41,200 bases of DNA from positions 1 through 41,200 of the forward strand of contig CAZVGV010000007.1 in the NCBI GenBank assembly GCA_964627055.1, in the 5' to 3' direction. The notes under the pieces were generated by a model. It was given only the letters and a program-made list of their open reading frames with translations. It made no database searches and was not told where the DNA came from. Positions within the stretch are counted from its first letter, which is position 1; each line of letters begins with the position of its first letter. Of this stretch, positions 15,291-23,155 are shown one piece after another. This DNA comes from JBBTQS01 sp964627055. Its GTDB lineage: Bacteria > Patescibacteriota > Patescibacteriia > Magasanikbacterales > JBBTQS01. The position numbers and the translations under genes are program-made.

Positions 15291-15609
15291 AATGGACGAG
15301 GTGCTATTTTTCGCCAGACCCCGGTATAGCACTGCGGGGAGGAGTATGACGTTCCCGCGAAGTCTCAGGAGTAGGTTGCCCGGCAGCGTGTTGCATGGGT
15401 GGGTCTCGACGTCGCCGAAGGATGTCGTGTCGTGGAAGTGCGTGTTGATGAGTGCGTCCAGCTCAGCAGACTCGGTCGAGAAACGAGTCTTTCCCATGAA
15501 GTACCACAGGTACGAGTTGTGGAGCTTTGACCCCCACGGCTTGCCGATAATCACGGATTTCGCGCTGTTGCTGCTTTCGTGGTGCCAGTCTGGAAGTGCC
15601 ATGATTCCT

Positions 15610-15642
15610 CCTCTGCTCGGTGATTGTCGTGTTGAGCAGAGG
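15610..15642 (-). promoter_or_regulatory. 5'-terminal mRNA hairpin abutting the SD
   Basis: CCTCTGCTC (minus 15642-15634) pairs perfectly with GAGCAGAGG (minus 15618-15610), which runs straight into the SD of the gene starting at 15602. The predicted transcription start (~15639) lies within the first bases of the stem, so the hairpin would cap the 5' end and may partly mask the SD. Confidence 0.6.
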
Positions 15643-15645
15643 AAG

Positions 15646-15674
15646 AATATAGCTTTGTTTTCGACAAAAGTCAA
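15646..15674 (-). promoter_or_regulatory. Promoter of the small minus-strand gene
   Basis: On minus: TTGACT (15674-15669), a 17-base spacer, TATATT (15651-15646). It overlaps the divergent plus-strand promoter. Confidence 0.75.
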
Positions 15675-15689
15675 GAGTGACCGTATACT
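15661..15689 (+). promoter_or_regulatory. Promoter of the bestrophin-like gene
   Basis: TCGACA (15661-15666), a 17-base spacer, TATACT (15684-15689). Start predicted near 15696, downstream of the GTG at 15677, so the ATG at 15710 is the real start codon. Confidence 0.75.
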
Positions 15690-15709
15690 ACGAACAATGC
15701 ATCTCACAT

Positions 15710-16474
15710 ATGAAATCACTTGCGCACAAGTACGCGATTTTTTATAAAGTTTTGCCTATTGTGGCGATCGTGTTGGGGCTCAAGACGCTGTGTCATTTCT
15801 TGGGGTGGGAGATTTTGGCAGTAGGACCACTGCTCACAGCGATCATTACGGCCAATGTATTCCTTATTGGTTTCTTGCTCTCGGGGACTATTTCGGACTT
15901 CAAGGAGAGTGAGAAGTTGCCAGGTGATCTCGCGTCGAGTCTCGAAGCGCTGTATGACGAAGCGTCGATTCTCTGGCGCACCAAGCAGGCGCCCATTGCG
16001 CGCGAAGCCATAGAGTATGTAGCTGCACTCAACGTGTCACTGATTAAGTGGTTTCACAAAGAAGAGCGCAGCGTGTCGATCATGAATAAGATTACCGGAC
16101 TTAATACGTACTTCGCAGCGTTCGAGCCGCTTACGCAAGCGAATTTCATCACGCGCATGAAACAGGAGCAGAATACGGTGCGCCGTATTGTCGTACGCAT
16201 TCACACGATCCGCGAAACATCCTTTGTGAAGGCGGGATATGCAATTGCGGAGATCGTGACGTTCTTCCTCATTGTGAGTTTTTTGCTGCTCGCCATCAAA
16301 CCATTGTATGAGTCACTCCTCTTTGTCGGCGTACTCAGTCTCTTGCTCATGTACATGCTGATATTGATTGAAGACATGGATAATCCGTTCGATCATTACG
16401 AGCGTGCCATTCCCGTGTCGCAGGTATCGATTAAGCCGCTTGAGGACCTCGCGTTGAGACTAGGTAAAGAATAA
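15710..16474 (+). CDS. Bestrophin-like (DUF4239-type) membrane protein
   Basis: A 254-residue protein with two hydrophobic segments in the N-terminal third (about 11-30 and 36-58), a soluble helical middle of about 110 residues, and two more membrane helices near 187-207 and 210-230, followed by IEDMDNPFDHYE. The paired-helix/soluble/paired-helix layout and the D-x-D-N-P-F motif resemble bacterial bestrophin-like proteins, which are anion-channel relatives. The start at 15710 follows from the promoter position. It is the first of three closely packed genes with the DM13 gene one base downstream. Family confidence is moderate; no substrate is implied. Confidence 0.65.
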   Translation: MKSLAHKYAIFYKVLPIVAIVLGLKTLCHFLGWEILAVGPLLTAIITANVFLIGFLLSGTISDFKESEKLPGDLASSLEALYDEASILWRTKQAPIAREAIEYVAALNVSLIKWFHKEERSVSIMNKITGLNTYFAAFEPLTQANFITRMKQEQNTVRRIVVRIHTIRETSFVKAGYAIAEIVTFFLIVSFLLLAIKPLYESLLFVGVLSLLLMYMLILIEDMDNPFDHYERAIPVSQVSIKPLEDLALRLGKE

Positions 16475-16475
16475 T

Positions 16476-16955
16476 ATGAATACCATGCAAAAGTCGCTTG
16501 CTGTCGCAGGCGTGGTGATTGCATTGGGAATTACATGGTGGCTCGTATCGCCGCTCTGGCGCGATATTGAGATGAACGAAGCACTGCCGCACGTACCGGT
16601 ACCTGCGCAAGCACAGGATGTTGCGACAACAACCCCCAAGGTTACTCCTATAGTGCTTGCTAGCGCCTCGCTCGTGGCAGGGGAGCATGACGTTGCAGGC
16701 TCGGCGTCATTCGTGCAAGTGGGTGACAAAATATTTTTGCGATTCGAAGATCTTGATACGGTGAATGGGCCAGATTTGCGTATCTATCTTGCCACAGACA
16801 CTGATGCGAAGGATCGCATAGATTTGGGACCCATTCGTGCAACGAAGGGAAGCGTGAATTACGAGATTCCTGCTGGCACTGATGTTACCAAATATTCACA
16901 TGCGCTCATCTGGTGTCGCGCATTCAGCGTTCTTTTTAGCTATGCCAAGCTCTAG
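16476..16955 (+). CDS. Membrane-anchored DM13-domain protein
   Basis: A 159-residue protein with an N-terminal signal anchor (about 6-23), a linker, and a DM13 domain from about residue 60 to the end. Diagnostic features are LRFEDLDTVNGPDLRIYL, IPAGTDVTKY and the closing IWCRAFSVLFSYAKL. DM13 domains are proposed to take part in electron transfer, with the near-invariant Cys of the IWC motif at the core. Here the domain would be extracytoplasmic. The gene is coupled on both sides: one base after the previous stop, and overlapping the next start by 14 bases. Length matches single-domain bacterial members. Confidence 0.85.
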   Translation: MNTMQKSLAVAGVVIALGITWWLVSPLWRDIEMNEALPHVPVPAQAQDVATTTPKVTPIVLASASLVAGEHDVAGSASFVQVGDKIFLRFEDLDTVNGPDLRIYLATDTDAKDRIDLGPIRATKGSVNYEIPAGTDVTKYSHALIWCRAFSVLFSYAKL

Positions 16956-17799
16956 TAGTCCAACGCCAGAAAAAGAGGTTGCGCGTATTGAGAGTGTTGC
17001 GCAAGAGACGAAGAAGGAGTGGATGCGGTATAAAAAATGGTATCTCATTGCTAGTGTATCAGCGGTGGCGATTGATGGTGTTGTAGGAATGTTCAGTGGT
17101 GAGCTGGAATTGTTTTTCATCACGGTTACCATCATGCTGATGGGGCTTAATTGGATGCGAATCTGGCACAAGATGCAGCGTGCATTTATGCAGCAGTTCG
17201 CATCTCGTAATGGGTTTCAATTTGAGGCGAATGGAGAATCCAAGCATCGCACGGGAAAGTTATTTGCACACAAATATGTGAATGATACGACTAATGTCGT
17301 GCGTGGGAGCTACCTGGGTCACCCATTCGAGCTTTTCAATTATCATTACAAGGTTGGAGAAGGGAAGCATGCAACAAACTATAACGCGACAGTGCTGCAA
17401 TATACGTTTGCAGGATTGGTGCCGCAATTCTCTCTCACAGAGCGCATGGATGGGCTCTCTGTGATCCATCGGATGGCGCTTGGACAGCGAGTCCTGGAAT
17501 TGGAGGGGGATCTTCACAAGTACTTTGTTGTGTATGTGAAGGAGCTACACGAAATTGAAATGCTCGAGGTGCTTACCCCCGAGATTATGGCGTTTCTCAT
17601 TGATCATGGGTGCAAGCTGAGCTTCGAATTTGTGGGGCGCAATCTGTTCATTTATCAGGATCACGTCATTGGCAAGCGCGAGGAGTTGGAGGCATTCTTC
17701 GGTCTCACGCGATTGCTCGTTGATAGAATCAATCATCGTATCGAGCGATTACACGATGATGTGGAGGCGATTACTGCTGTCAGCAAGAAGCGATCATGA
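16942..17799 (+). CDS. Conserved-type membrane protein of unknown function, two helices
   Basis: A 285-residue protein; ATG 16942 (MPSSSSPTPEKE) overlaps the DM13 stop and is preferred to a longer frame from 16882. A charged N-terminal helix is followed by two adjacent membrane segments (about 31-50 and 54-74) and a soluble domain of about 210 residues. The soluble part has alternating strands and helices (RGSYLGHPFELFNYHY, LEGDLHKYFVVYV, LSFEFVGRNLFIY). The layout resembles DUF3137-type proteins, but I cannot confirm this. No catalytic motif seen. Third gene of the bestrophin-like/DM13 operon, so an envelope role is likely. Confidence 0.7.
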   Translation: MPSSSSPTPEKEVARIESVAQETKKEWMRYKKWYLIASVSAVAIDGVVGMFSGELELFFITVTIMLMGLNWMRIWHKMQRAFMQQFASRNGFQFEANGESKHRTGKLFAHKYVNDTTNVVRGSYLGHPFELFNYHYKVGEGKHATNYNATVLQYTFAGLVPQFSLTERMDGLSVIHRMALGQRVLELEGDLHKYFVVYVKELHEIEMLEVLTPEIMAFLIDHGCKLSFEFVGRNLFIYQDHVIGKREELEAFFGLTRLLVDRINHRIERLHDDVEAITAVSKKRS

Positions 17800-17806
17800 G
17801 GGCCTC

Positions 17807-17835
17807 TTGCCTGGCGACAAACAATAGCGTAGGAT
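17807..17835 (+). promoter_or_regulatory. Possible promoter of tRNA-Ser(UGA)
   Basis: TTGCCT (17807-17812), a 17-base spacer, TAGGAT (17830-17835), 18 bases before the tRNA. Match to consensus is only fair. Confidence 0.5.
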
Positions 17836-17853
17836 GATGACGCACAACGATAG

Positions 17854-17940
17854 GGAAGAGTAGCCAAGTGGTTTACGGCAACAGTCTTGAAAACTGTCGT
17901 ACCCGAAAGGGTACCGTGGGTTCGAATCCCACCTCTTCCG
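17854..17940 (+). tRNA. tRNA-Ser(UGA)
   Basis: Acceptor GGAAGAG/CTCTTCC (7 bp). Anticodon loop CTTGAAA between ACAGT and ACTGT gives anticodon UGA. Long variable arm (TACCCGAAAGGGTA) as in serine tRNAs; T arm GTGGGTTCGAATCCCAC. CCA not encoded. Confidence 0.96.
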
Positions 17941-17944
17941 CCGA

Positions 17945-17977
17945 AAAAGCACCTGTAGCGGGTGCTTTTGTGTTTTT
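17945..17977 (+). terminator. Terminator after tRNA-Ser(UGA)
   Basis: AAAAGCACC (17945-17953) pairs with GGTGCTTTT (17961-17969), followed by GTGTTTTTT. Confidence 0.85.
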
Positions 17978-17980
17978 TAT

Positions 17981-18017
17981 ATGGTACCTTGCGCTACATA
18001 GTACCATGTGCTATAGT
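17981..18017 (+). promoter_or_regulatory. padR promoter with inverted-repeat operator
   Basis: TTGCGC (17989-17994), a 17-base spacer, TATAGT (18012-18017). An inverted repeat ATGGTAC (17981-17987) / GTACCAT (18001-18007) brackets the -35, and a GTCATGAC palindrome follows at 18016-18023. This suits autoregulation by the PadR protein encoded next. The ATG is only 7 bases after the -10, so the transcript is probably leaderless. Confidence 0.6.
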
Positions 18018-18023
18018 CATGAC

Positions 18024-18365
18024 ATGAAACAAGAAACCCCCATCCAAACCGCACATGCGCAGATGCGTAAAGGGATGCTGGAGTTTTGTATTCTCCTCGC
18101 AATTGGGAGAGGAGAGGCCTATGCTTCGGAGATTTTGAGTGAGCTCAAGGAGGCGAACCTCCTCGTCGTTGAAGGCACGCTCTATCCGCTCCTGAGCCGG
18201 CTCAAAACACAGCAGCTGCTCGACTACTCCTGGGCAGAGTCGAACGCCGGACCACCGCGCAAATATTACACACTGACCCCGAAGGGCAAGAAAACGCTCA
18301 CAGAGCTAACGTCCACCTGGGATTCATTGGTGAAGTCCATCACTACCCTCAAGAAAACGCTATGA
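18024..18365 (+). CDS. PadR-family transcriptional regulator
   Basis: A 113-residue winged-helix repressor, the usual size of short PadR proteins. Typical features: MRKGMLEFCILLAI at the start of the domain, GEAYASEILSEL (helix 2), VVEGTLYPLLSRL (recognition helix) and RKYYTLTPKGKKTL (wing). The start at 18024 removes a meaningless N-terminal extension running back into the tRNA. Its TGA overlaps the ATG of the next gene (ATGA), and PadR genes are commonly paired with genes for PspC-domain membrane proteins, so it probably controls that gene and itself. Confidence 0.92.
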   Translation: MKQETPIQTAHAQMRKGMLEFCILLAIGRGEAYASEILSELKEANLLVVEGTLYPLLSRLKTQQLLDYSWAESNAGPPRKYYTLTPKGKKTLTELTSTWDSLVKSITTLKKTL

Positions 18366-20095
18366 AAAAAGCAGTCCATGTAACCATTGCAAGCACGCTC
18401 TTCACCCTCGAAGAAGACGCGTACGCAACACTGCAATCTTATCTCGATGCCATTGCACAATACTTCGACGCACTGCCTGAAGGGCGGGAAGTGAAGCGTG
18501 ATATTGAGGCGCGAATCGCAGAACAACTCCAAGAACGTCTTGAAGTTGCACACACCACGGTAGTTACTATCGATCATGTGAACCACGTGATGGCAACGAT
18601 GGGGACTGTGGAGGAAATCACTGATTCTGCTGAGGCTCATGAGGAGGGTGCACCGCGGAACAAATCATCGCATGACTCTGGATCGACTGAGCAACAATCT
18701 CCTCGTCGGCTATTTCGTGATGGTGACAATGCAGTGATTGCTGGTGTCGCGGCAGGTATTGCTGCGTACTTCGACATCGATCCACTCATTGTGCGTGTCA
18801 TCTTCATTGTGTTCATGTTTGTGTCTGGTGGAGCAATGATTGTGTTGTATTTCATTCTTGCTCTGATTATTCCCAAGGCTCAGACACCAGCAGATAAGGT
18901 TCGTATGCGCGGAGGTCCTGTGACACTCACATCCTTCCGTGAAACCGTACAGGAAAGTGCCGAGAATCTACGCAAGAATAGTGCCGCATTCATGGGTGAA
19001 GAGTCAGGGGCTCGTCGGTTCATTAACCGTTTCTTTGCGTTTTGTGGTGTGATCATTCGTGGATTGGGTCGATTCATCATGGTGATTGTGAGTCTCTTCT
19101 TGATGATTTTCCCATCTATTGGTCTTCTCATTCTGCTCTTTGTAGCAGCGAACCTTGCGTTCAACGCACATTCGCAGTACATGGAGTTTCCTGTGGCATT
19201 TGTGATCTCAAATGGGTTGCTCTATACTGCGGTTGTGCTAGGGGTGTTGCTTATTGCTATCCCGCTTTCTTTTGCGGTAACAATTGGGCTTTCGCTTTTT
19301 GCACGAGCATGGAAAATGCGTCTTGGAACAGGTCTTATTCTTGTGAGCATTTGGATTATTGCTGCAGTGACTGCAGGCACGCTCGCGGTGCGGTATGTTC
19401 CTGAGATACAGGATCGCATCTCCAGCCTGCCAGAATATCAGGTTACAACTGAGACAGTGATTCCTACGGGACCATTTACACAACTGGCACTGCAAGCTGG
19501 TGTGGACACGGTGCAGGTGATTCAAGGTTCAGAGTATCGTATTGATGTGCAAGGAACGCAGCGCGCGCAGGGTGTTCTCGACTTCAGCGTGCAAGGAGAT
19601 ATCCTGCTTGTATCACATGCAAAGAAGGGGCATAGCTTCTGTTTCTTCTGCTTTGATCGCCGACCGAGCAAGATCACGATTACGATGCCAAGAGTAGAAG
19701 CAATACAAGCGAGCCATTCCGTAGAGGTGACGACTGGTCGGATTGTAAGTCCTGAACTCGCAATTACACTCCATGATGCTGCACGTGCGACGATGGAACT
19801 TGAGACCACCACCACTACACTCATGATGTCAGACGCGTCTCGTTTGACGCTCGTGGGAACAACGAAAGTGCTTTCACTTCGTGGAACTGATGCTGCACGA
19901 CTTATTGCACCGCATTTCACTGCAGAACATGCATCAATTGCAATCTCCGATATATTCCGTGCCAATACGCAGGTGACGAAGTCTATCTATGGTACGGCTC
20001 GTGATGTGAGTCGTTTCATCTATGAAGGTACAGCCAGCAGTGCCGTTGATACACGCGACATTTCTCGGGTTGAAAAGGCGAGTGATGCAGAGTAA
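18362..20095 (+). CDS. PspC-domain membrane protein with C-terminal adhesin-head-like (GIN/DUF2807) domain
   Basis: A 577-residue protein. Residues 1-90 are a soluble helical domain. Residues 115-172 are a PspC domain (RRLFRDGDNAVIAGVAAGIA, then a long hydrophobic helix). Residues about 220-350 hold three or four more membrane segments. From about 370 on there is a repetitive beta-rich domain with successive valine/threonine strands (SVEVTTG, ARATMEL, SRLTLVG, ARLIAPH) resembling the DUF2807 GIN domain, placed outside the membrane. PspC proteins belong to envelope-stress responses. Translationally coupled to padR, so a two-gene stress-sensing unit is likely. The SFCFFCFDRR segment is unusually Cys/Phe-rich. 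Confidence 0.85.
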   Translation: MKKAVHVTIASTLFTLEEDAYATLQSYLDAIAQYFDALPEGREVKRDIEARIAEQLQERLEVAHTTVVTIDHVNHVMATMGTVEEITDSAEAHEEGAPRNKSSHDSGSTEQQSPRRLFRDGDNAVIAGVAAGIAAYFDIDPLIVRVIFIVFMFVSGGAMIVLYFILALIIPKAQTPADKVRMRGGPVTLTSFRETVQESAENLRKNSAAFMGEESGARRFINRFFAFCGVIIRGLGRFIMVIVSLFLMIFPSIGLLILLFVAANLAFNAHSQYMEFPVAFVISNGLLYTAVVLGVLLIAIPLSFAVTIGLSLFARAWKMRLGTGLILVSIWIIAAVTAGTLAVRYVPEIQDRISSLPEYQVTTETVIPTGPFTQLALQAGVDTVQVIQGSEYRIDVQGTQRAQGVLDFSVQGDILLVSHAKKGHSFCFFCFDRRPSKITITMPRVEAIQASHSVEVTTGRIVSPELAITLHDAARATMELETTTTTLMMSDASRLTLVGTTKVLSLRGTDAARLIAPHFTAEHASIAISDIFRANTQVTKSIYGTARDVSRFIYEGTASSAVDTRDISRVEKASDAE

Positions 20096-20098
20096 TAT
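20070..20098 (+). promoter_or_regulatory. Possible promoter of the YceI gene
   Basis: TTGAAA (20070-20075), a 17-base spacer, TAATAT (20093-20098), 30 bases before the start codon. Confidence 0.5.
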
Positions 20099-20128
20099 AT
20101 AAGGGTAATTTCTTACGATTTTGTCCGT

Positions 20129-20818
20129 ATGAAACAGATCGCGATTATCGCCGGAGTGGTGGTTGTACTCGGTGTAGGTGGCTTCTTGTACTACACACGA
20201 CCAGCTCCAGCACCAAGTGCAGATGTCCAGCAGCAGGGTGCGGCAAGTGCGAGTGTGCTCGAGACACAAAAGCGCGAGGGCCAGGAGGTTTACCGCATCG
20301 TTGCAGCTGAGTCGAAGGCGCAGTTCGAGATTGATGAGACGCTCAATGACAAACCGGTGCGTGTGGTGGGTGTGACTGATCAGATTTCAGGCGAAGTGCT
20401 TTTCAATGCCAGCAACCCTGCGGACTCGATGCTTGGCGAGATCCGCATCAATGCGCGCACACTCAAGACAGACAACGAGCGTCGCAACGGTGCGCTCTCA
20501 CGTCTCATCCTCAAGTCTGACAAAGACGAGTTCGAGTACATCACGTTCAAACCAACAGCAGTTACTGGCATGCCAGCTTCACTCGCAGTAGGAGCAAGTG
20601 CACCTGTGAAGATCACCGGTGACCTCACGGTACGTGGAGTGACCAAGTCAGTAACCTTCGACACTACGCTCAAGTACGACAACAATTCCACGCTTTCAGG
20701 AATGGCGCAGACCAAGGTGAAGTATGCAGACTTCGGCCTCACGATCCCCAAGCTATCCTTCCTTGCTTGGGTAGATGATGCTGTAACCTTGAAGCTTCAG
20801 TTCGTAGCGAAGAAGTAG
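20129..20818 (+). CDS. YceI-family lipocalin-like protein, membrane anchored
   Basis: A 229-residue protein with an N-terminal signal anchor (about 4-20) and a Pro/Ala/Gln linker, then a YceI domain from about residue 55. Family features: AESKAQFEIDETL at the first strand, ISGEVLFNASNP, the helix ERRNGALSRLIL, FEYITFKPT, VKITGDLTVRGVTKSVTFD, and the final beta strand. YceI proteins form a beta-barrel that binds isoprenoid or other amphiphilic molecules. The anchor suggests attachment at the outer face of the membrane. Monocistronic, ended by the bidirectional hairpin at 20829. Confidence 0.93.
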   Translation: MKQIAIIAGVVVVLGVGGFLYYTRPAPAPSADVQQQGAASASVLETQKREGQEVYRIVAAESKAQFEIDETLNDKPVRVVGVTDQISGEVLFNASNPADSMLGEIRINARTLKTDNERRNGALSRLILKSDKDEFEYITFKPTAVTGMPASLAVGASAPVKITGDLTVRGVTKSVTFDTTLKYDNNSTLSGMAQTKVKYADFGLTIPKLSFLAWVDDAVTLKLQFVAKK

Positions 20819-20828
20819 AAAGGTGACA

Positions 20829-20866
20829 AAAGAAAAACACCGCCTTCGTGAGCGGTGTTTTTCTTT
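20829..20866. terminator. Bidirectional terminator between convergent genes
   Basis: A 15-bp stem (20829-20843 with 20852-20866, AAAGAAAAACACCGC / GCGGTGTTTTTCTTT) shared by the YceI gene (plus) and the large gene ending at 20879 (minus). Confidence 0.92.
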
Positions 20867-20878
20867 GTATTCGATGTA

Positions 20879-23068
20879 TTACTTGAGATCTTTGAGTGCG
20901 TTGATCTGGAGAAGTGCATCACGTAGTCCGATTTCGCCACGCTTCTGTGCAGCACGAACTTCTTCGATTTGCTGATCAATGGCGTCGAGACTCTTCTTGT
21001 TCTCTGCGCGGGACGCGCGGATTGCTTCGAGGCCACGAGAAGTTTTTGGAGCGCGCGACAAGGACGTTGGCTTGCGATATACCGTGGGTTGCTCAACGAC
21101 TTTGCGAGCAGCGGGCTTTGTGATGTTGTCGATTTCTTCGAGGAGCTTCTTGCCTTCCTCAGCCTTTAGTTCGCCAGACTTCACATCTTTTTCTACAGCA
21201 TCCTTGAGTTCTTGCATGCCATCGGTTACTTCACCACCTGCCGCACGCTCCTGTGCAAGACGAGCTGTAGAGAGCTTGTATTTCGCAATGGTACGGCGCT
21301 TTTCTGGTGCCTTAGGAACTGTCTTCAGAAGTTCATTGGCAGCACCACCCTTGTTTGGTGAAACTTCGGTCTTTGGTTTGGTGACAGTCTGTACATATTC
21401 TTGTACAGCATCAAGTGCTGCTTCTGCCTCTGTGGGGAGTGGCCTCTTGCCTGCACGCATTGCCTCAAGGCGGCGCTGTGTTCCTTCTGGTGTACCGACT
21501 ACTCCGCGCAATGCATCTTTGCCAGCCGCAGTGAAAGAAGCTGCATCAAACTTGGAAGAAGCAGAACGCTTGACTTCGACTGGGCGCTTTGTTGTGGAAC
21601 GACGAGGAGCTTGTGCTTCGATGTCAGCACGTTCGAGACGAGATTCTTGTTCTGCAGTAGGTGCCTCTTGTTGTTCAACTGTGAGACGATCGAAGTTGCG
21701 ATTACGAACATCAGCGAGCTTCACAGCGGATGCTACCTGTTCCTTCATGACGTTGGTGAAATCTTCTTCCACCTCCATACCTTCCTCATCGGAGAAAACC
21801 ATTTCTGTTGGACGGGTTCCTTCGTTCATTACACGATTCGATTCTTCTTCGCTGAATGTTATAGATTCAGAAGGCATCTCTTGTGCAGCTGCTCGTTCTG
21901 AACGTGCATAGGTTGGCAGTGGGCGATCAGGAGCCTGCTCTCGTGCTGCAACTTGGGAGGATTGGTCGAAATCGCCACCAGAAGTGCCACCAAGCCAAAT
22001 GCCAACGCCAGCGAGGAATTTGCCAACGCGGGAACCAATGCGGTTCCAGACAGAAGAGGTTCTACGTGGAGGGCGTGGTTCCGTCTGTGCCGATGGAGAA
22101 ATTTTACTACGCTCGCGTACGCGAGTGACTGGCTTGAGTGTACCTTCTGCAGCGCTTTCAACTTCAAGAAGTGTTTGAATGTTGATTACCTCTGCGTGTT
22201 CGCGTGGGGTGAGTGCGCGATTTCCTTCAAGCAGATCACCTTCGCGGTTGAGACGAATGCCAGATTTTTCTAACTGCTTGATACGCTTTTGTGCTGCAGA
22301 AAAAAGCGCATTAGACCAGTCGGTAGCATCGAGTGAATCAATCGAGAATGGTGTGCCATTCCGTTGTGCAGTCTCAAGAAATGTTCGTGTAATGTCCTTG
22401 CGTAGGATTGGGTCCGTAAGAAGTGCTCTGCGGTTACTGTAATCGAGATGATCGAGACTCTGTGATTCGTTGACGAGGTGCTCAAACGCCTCATCAACTT
22501 TCGGTGCGGCTTCGCGCAGCGCTTCACGAAGTTCGGCGTCAGTGCTCAGCCCTTCTTGAATTGCCTTAAGGAACTGGAATTCGCGAACAGCCATGTTCTC
22601 CGCCTCACTCAGGCGACGATTGCCCTCCGGATCTTGTACAACTGTACCTTCTATATCTGTTTCAATGCCAGCATCAGTCAATTCTGCGAGTCGAGCATCA
22701 ACAACTGCATCGATGGCTTGTGACCATGCACTGTCATCGAGTTTTGCGATCTCGCGATGTTGTGTCTGGGCTTGCTCGTACAGATGTGCTGCGATTTCAC
22801 GCTGCATGTCATGGTCTGCGAGGACGATCTGCTTCGCAACCCAGTCAAGCGGTACATCGTCGAGAATCATCTTGAGCTCACGTGTTACAACAGGAACTGC
22901 TTTTTCGATTGCAGCACGATTCGTGTCTTCCTCAGAGGTGTGGTTGTGCTGCCCTGCTTCAGTCAGGCTGGGATGCTGAGACTCAATGATGGTGCGCGAT
23001 TCGGCTTCGAGGCGCGAGGACTCATCGGGTATAAATCCGCGAGTTTCAGAACGATGAGGCTTGGCCAT
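20879..23068 (-). CDS. Unknown 729-aa charged, mostly helical protein
   Basis: No signal peptide and only one weak hydrophobic stretch (about 345-360, VGKFLAGVGIWLGG), so mainly cytoplasmic. ATG 23068 (MAKPHRSE) is chosen over a TTG two codons earlier; there is no SD. The N-terminal ~320 residues are acidic helices with an internal echo: two segments each end in a D-x-[ST]-[DA]-W-[S]-x-A pattern (DDSAWSQAIDAVVDARL and DATDWSNALFSAAQKRI) followed by a loop introducing E-G-x-R-x-L. The middle is low complexity. The C-terminal third is basic with long helices and ends QQIEEVRAAQKRGEIGLRDA. Function unknown. Divergent from the gene at 23156. Confidence 0.8.
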   Translation of the reverse strand: MAKPHRSETRGFIPDESSRLEAESRTIIESQHPSLTEAGQHNHTSEEDTNRAAIEKAVPVVTRELKMILDDVPLDWVAKQIVLADHDMQREIAAHLYEQAQTQHREIAKLDDSAWSQAIDAVVDARLAELTDAGIETDIEGTVVQDPEGNRRLSEAENMAVREFQFLKAIQEGLSTDAELREALREAAPKVDEAFEHLVNESQSLDHLDYSNRRALLTDPILRKDITRTFLETAQRNGTPFSIDSLDATDWSNALFSAAQKRIKQLEKSGIRLNREGDLLEGNRALTPREHAEVINIQTLLEVESAAEGTLKPVTRVRERSKISPSAQTEPRPPRRTSSVWNRIGSRVGKFLAGVGIWLGGTSGGDFDQSSQVAAREQAPDRPLPTYARSERAAAQEMPSESITFSEEESNRVMNEGTRPTEMVFSDEEGMEVEEDFTNVMKEQVASAVKLADVRNRNFDRLTVEQQEAPTAEQESRLERADIEAQAPRRSTTKRPVEVKRSASSKFDAASFTAAGKDALRGVVGTPEGTQRRLEAMRAGKRPLPTEAEAALDAVQEYVQTVTKPKTEVSPNKGGAANELLKTVPKAPEKRRTIAKYKLSTARLAQERAAGGEVTDGMQELKDAVEKDVKSGELKAEEGKKLLEEIDNITKPAARKVVEQPTVYRKPTSLSRAPKTSRGLEAIRASRAENKKSLDAIDQQIEEVRAAQKRGEIGLRDALLQINALKDLK

Positions 23069-23090
23069 AGTCAATAATTAAGAACGATGG

Positions 23091-23119
23091 TTGACAAAGT
23101 ATTTGAATGTGTGTAGTAT
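23091..23119 (+). promoter_or_regulatory. Promoter of the orphan gene at 23156
   Basis: Perfect TTGACA (23091-23096), a 17-base spacer, TAGTAT (23114-23119). Lies in the divergent space shared with the large minus-strand gene. Confidence 0.7.
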
Positions 23120-23155
23120 AGCATACTTGTCGCGCAGAGGTGAAAGGAGGTGTTT

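Larger units (their letters stand above)
15032..15602 (-). pseudogene. Small orphan gene interrupted by an IS630-type fragment
   Basis: On the minus strand an ATG at 15602 follows an AGGAGGA SD and opens a frame beginning MALPDWHHESSNSAKSV. It continues with GC-ending codons for about 95-100 residues to near 15300. Beyond the insertion and gap, 15082-15032 reads HGEDPDRINFALRWPT then TAG in the same codon style, ending just before the terminator at 14989. I interpret the two pieces as the 5' and 3' ends of one gene of about 115-130 residues split by the mobile element. The function is unknown; no membrane segment or catalytic motif is seen. The two pieces could instead belong to different genes. 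Confidence 0.6.

Noticed and set aside
15292..15747. Plus-strand reading frame across the broken minus-strand gene
   Set aside because: The minus strand has promoter, SD, ATG and codon pattern; the plus frame is an arginine/serine-rich shadow.
23122..23127. CATACT as -10 for the gene at 23156
   Set aside because: Spacing to TTGACA is 25 bases; TAGTAT at 23114 gives 17.
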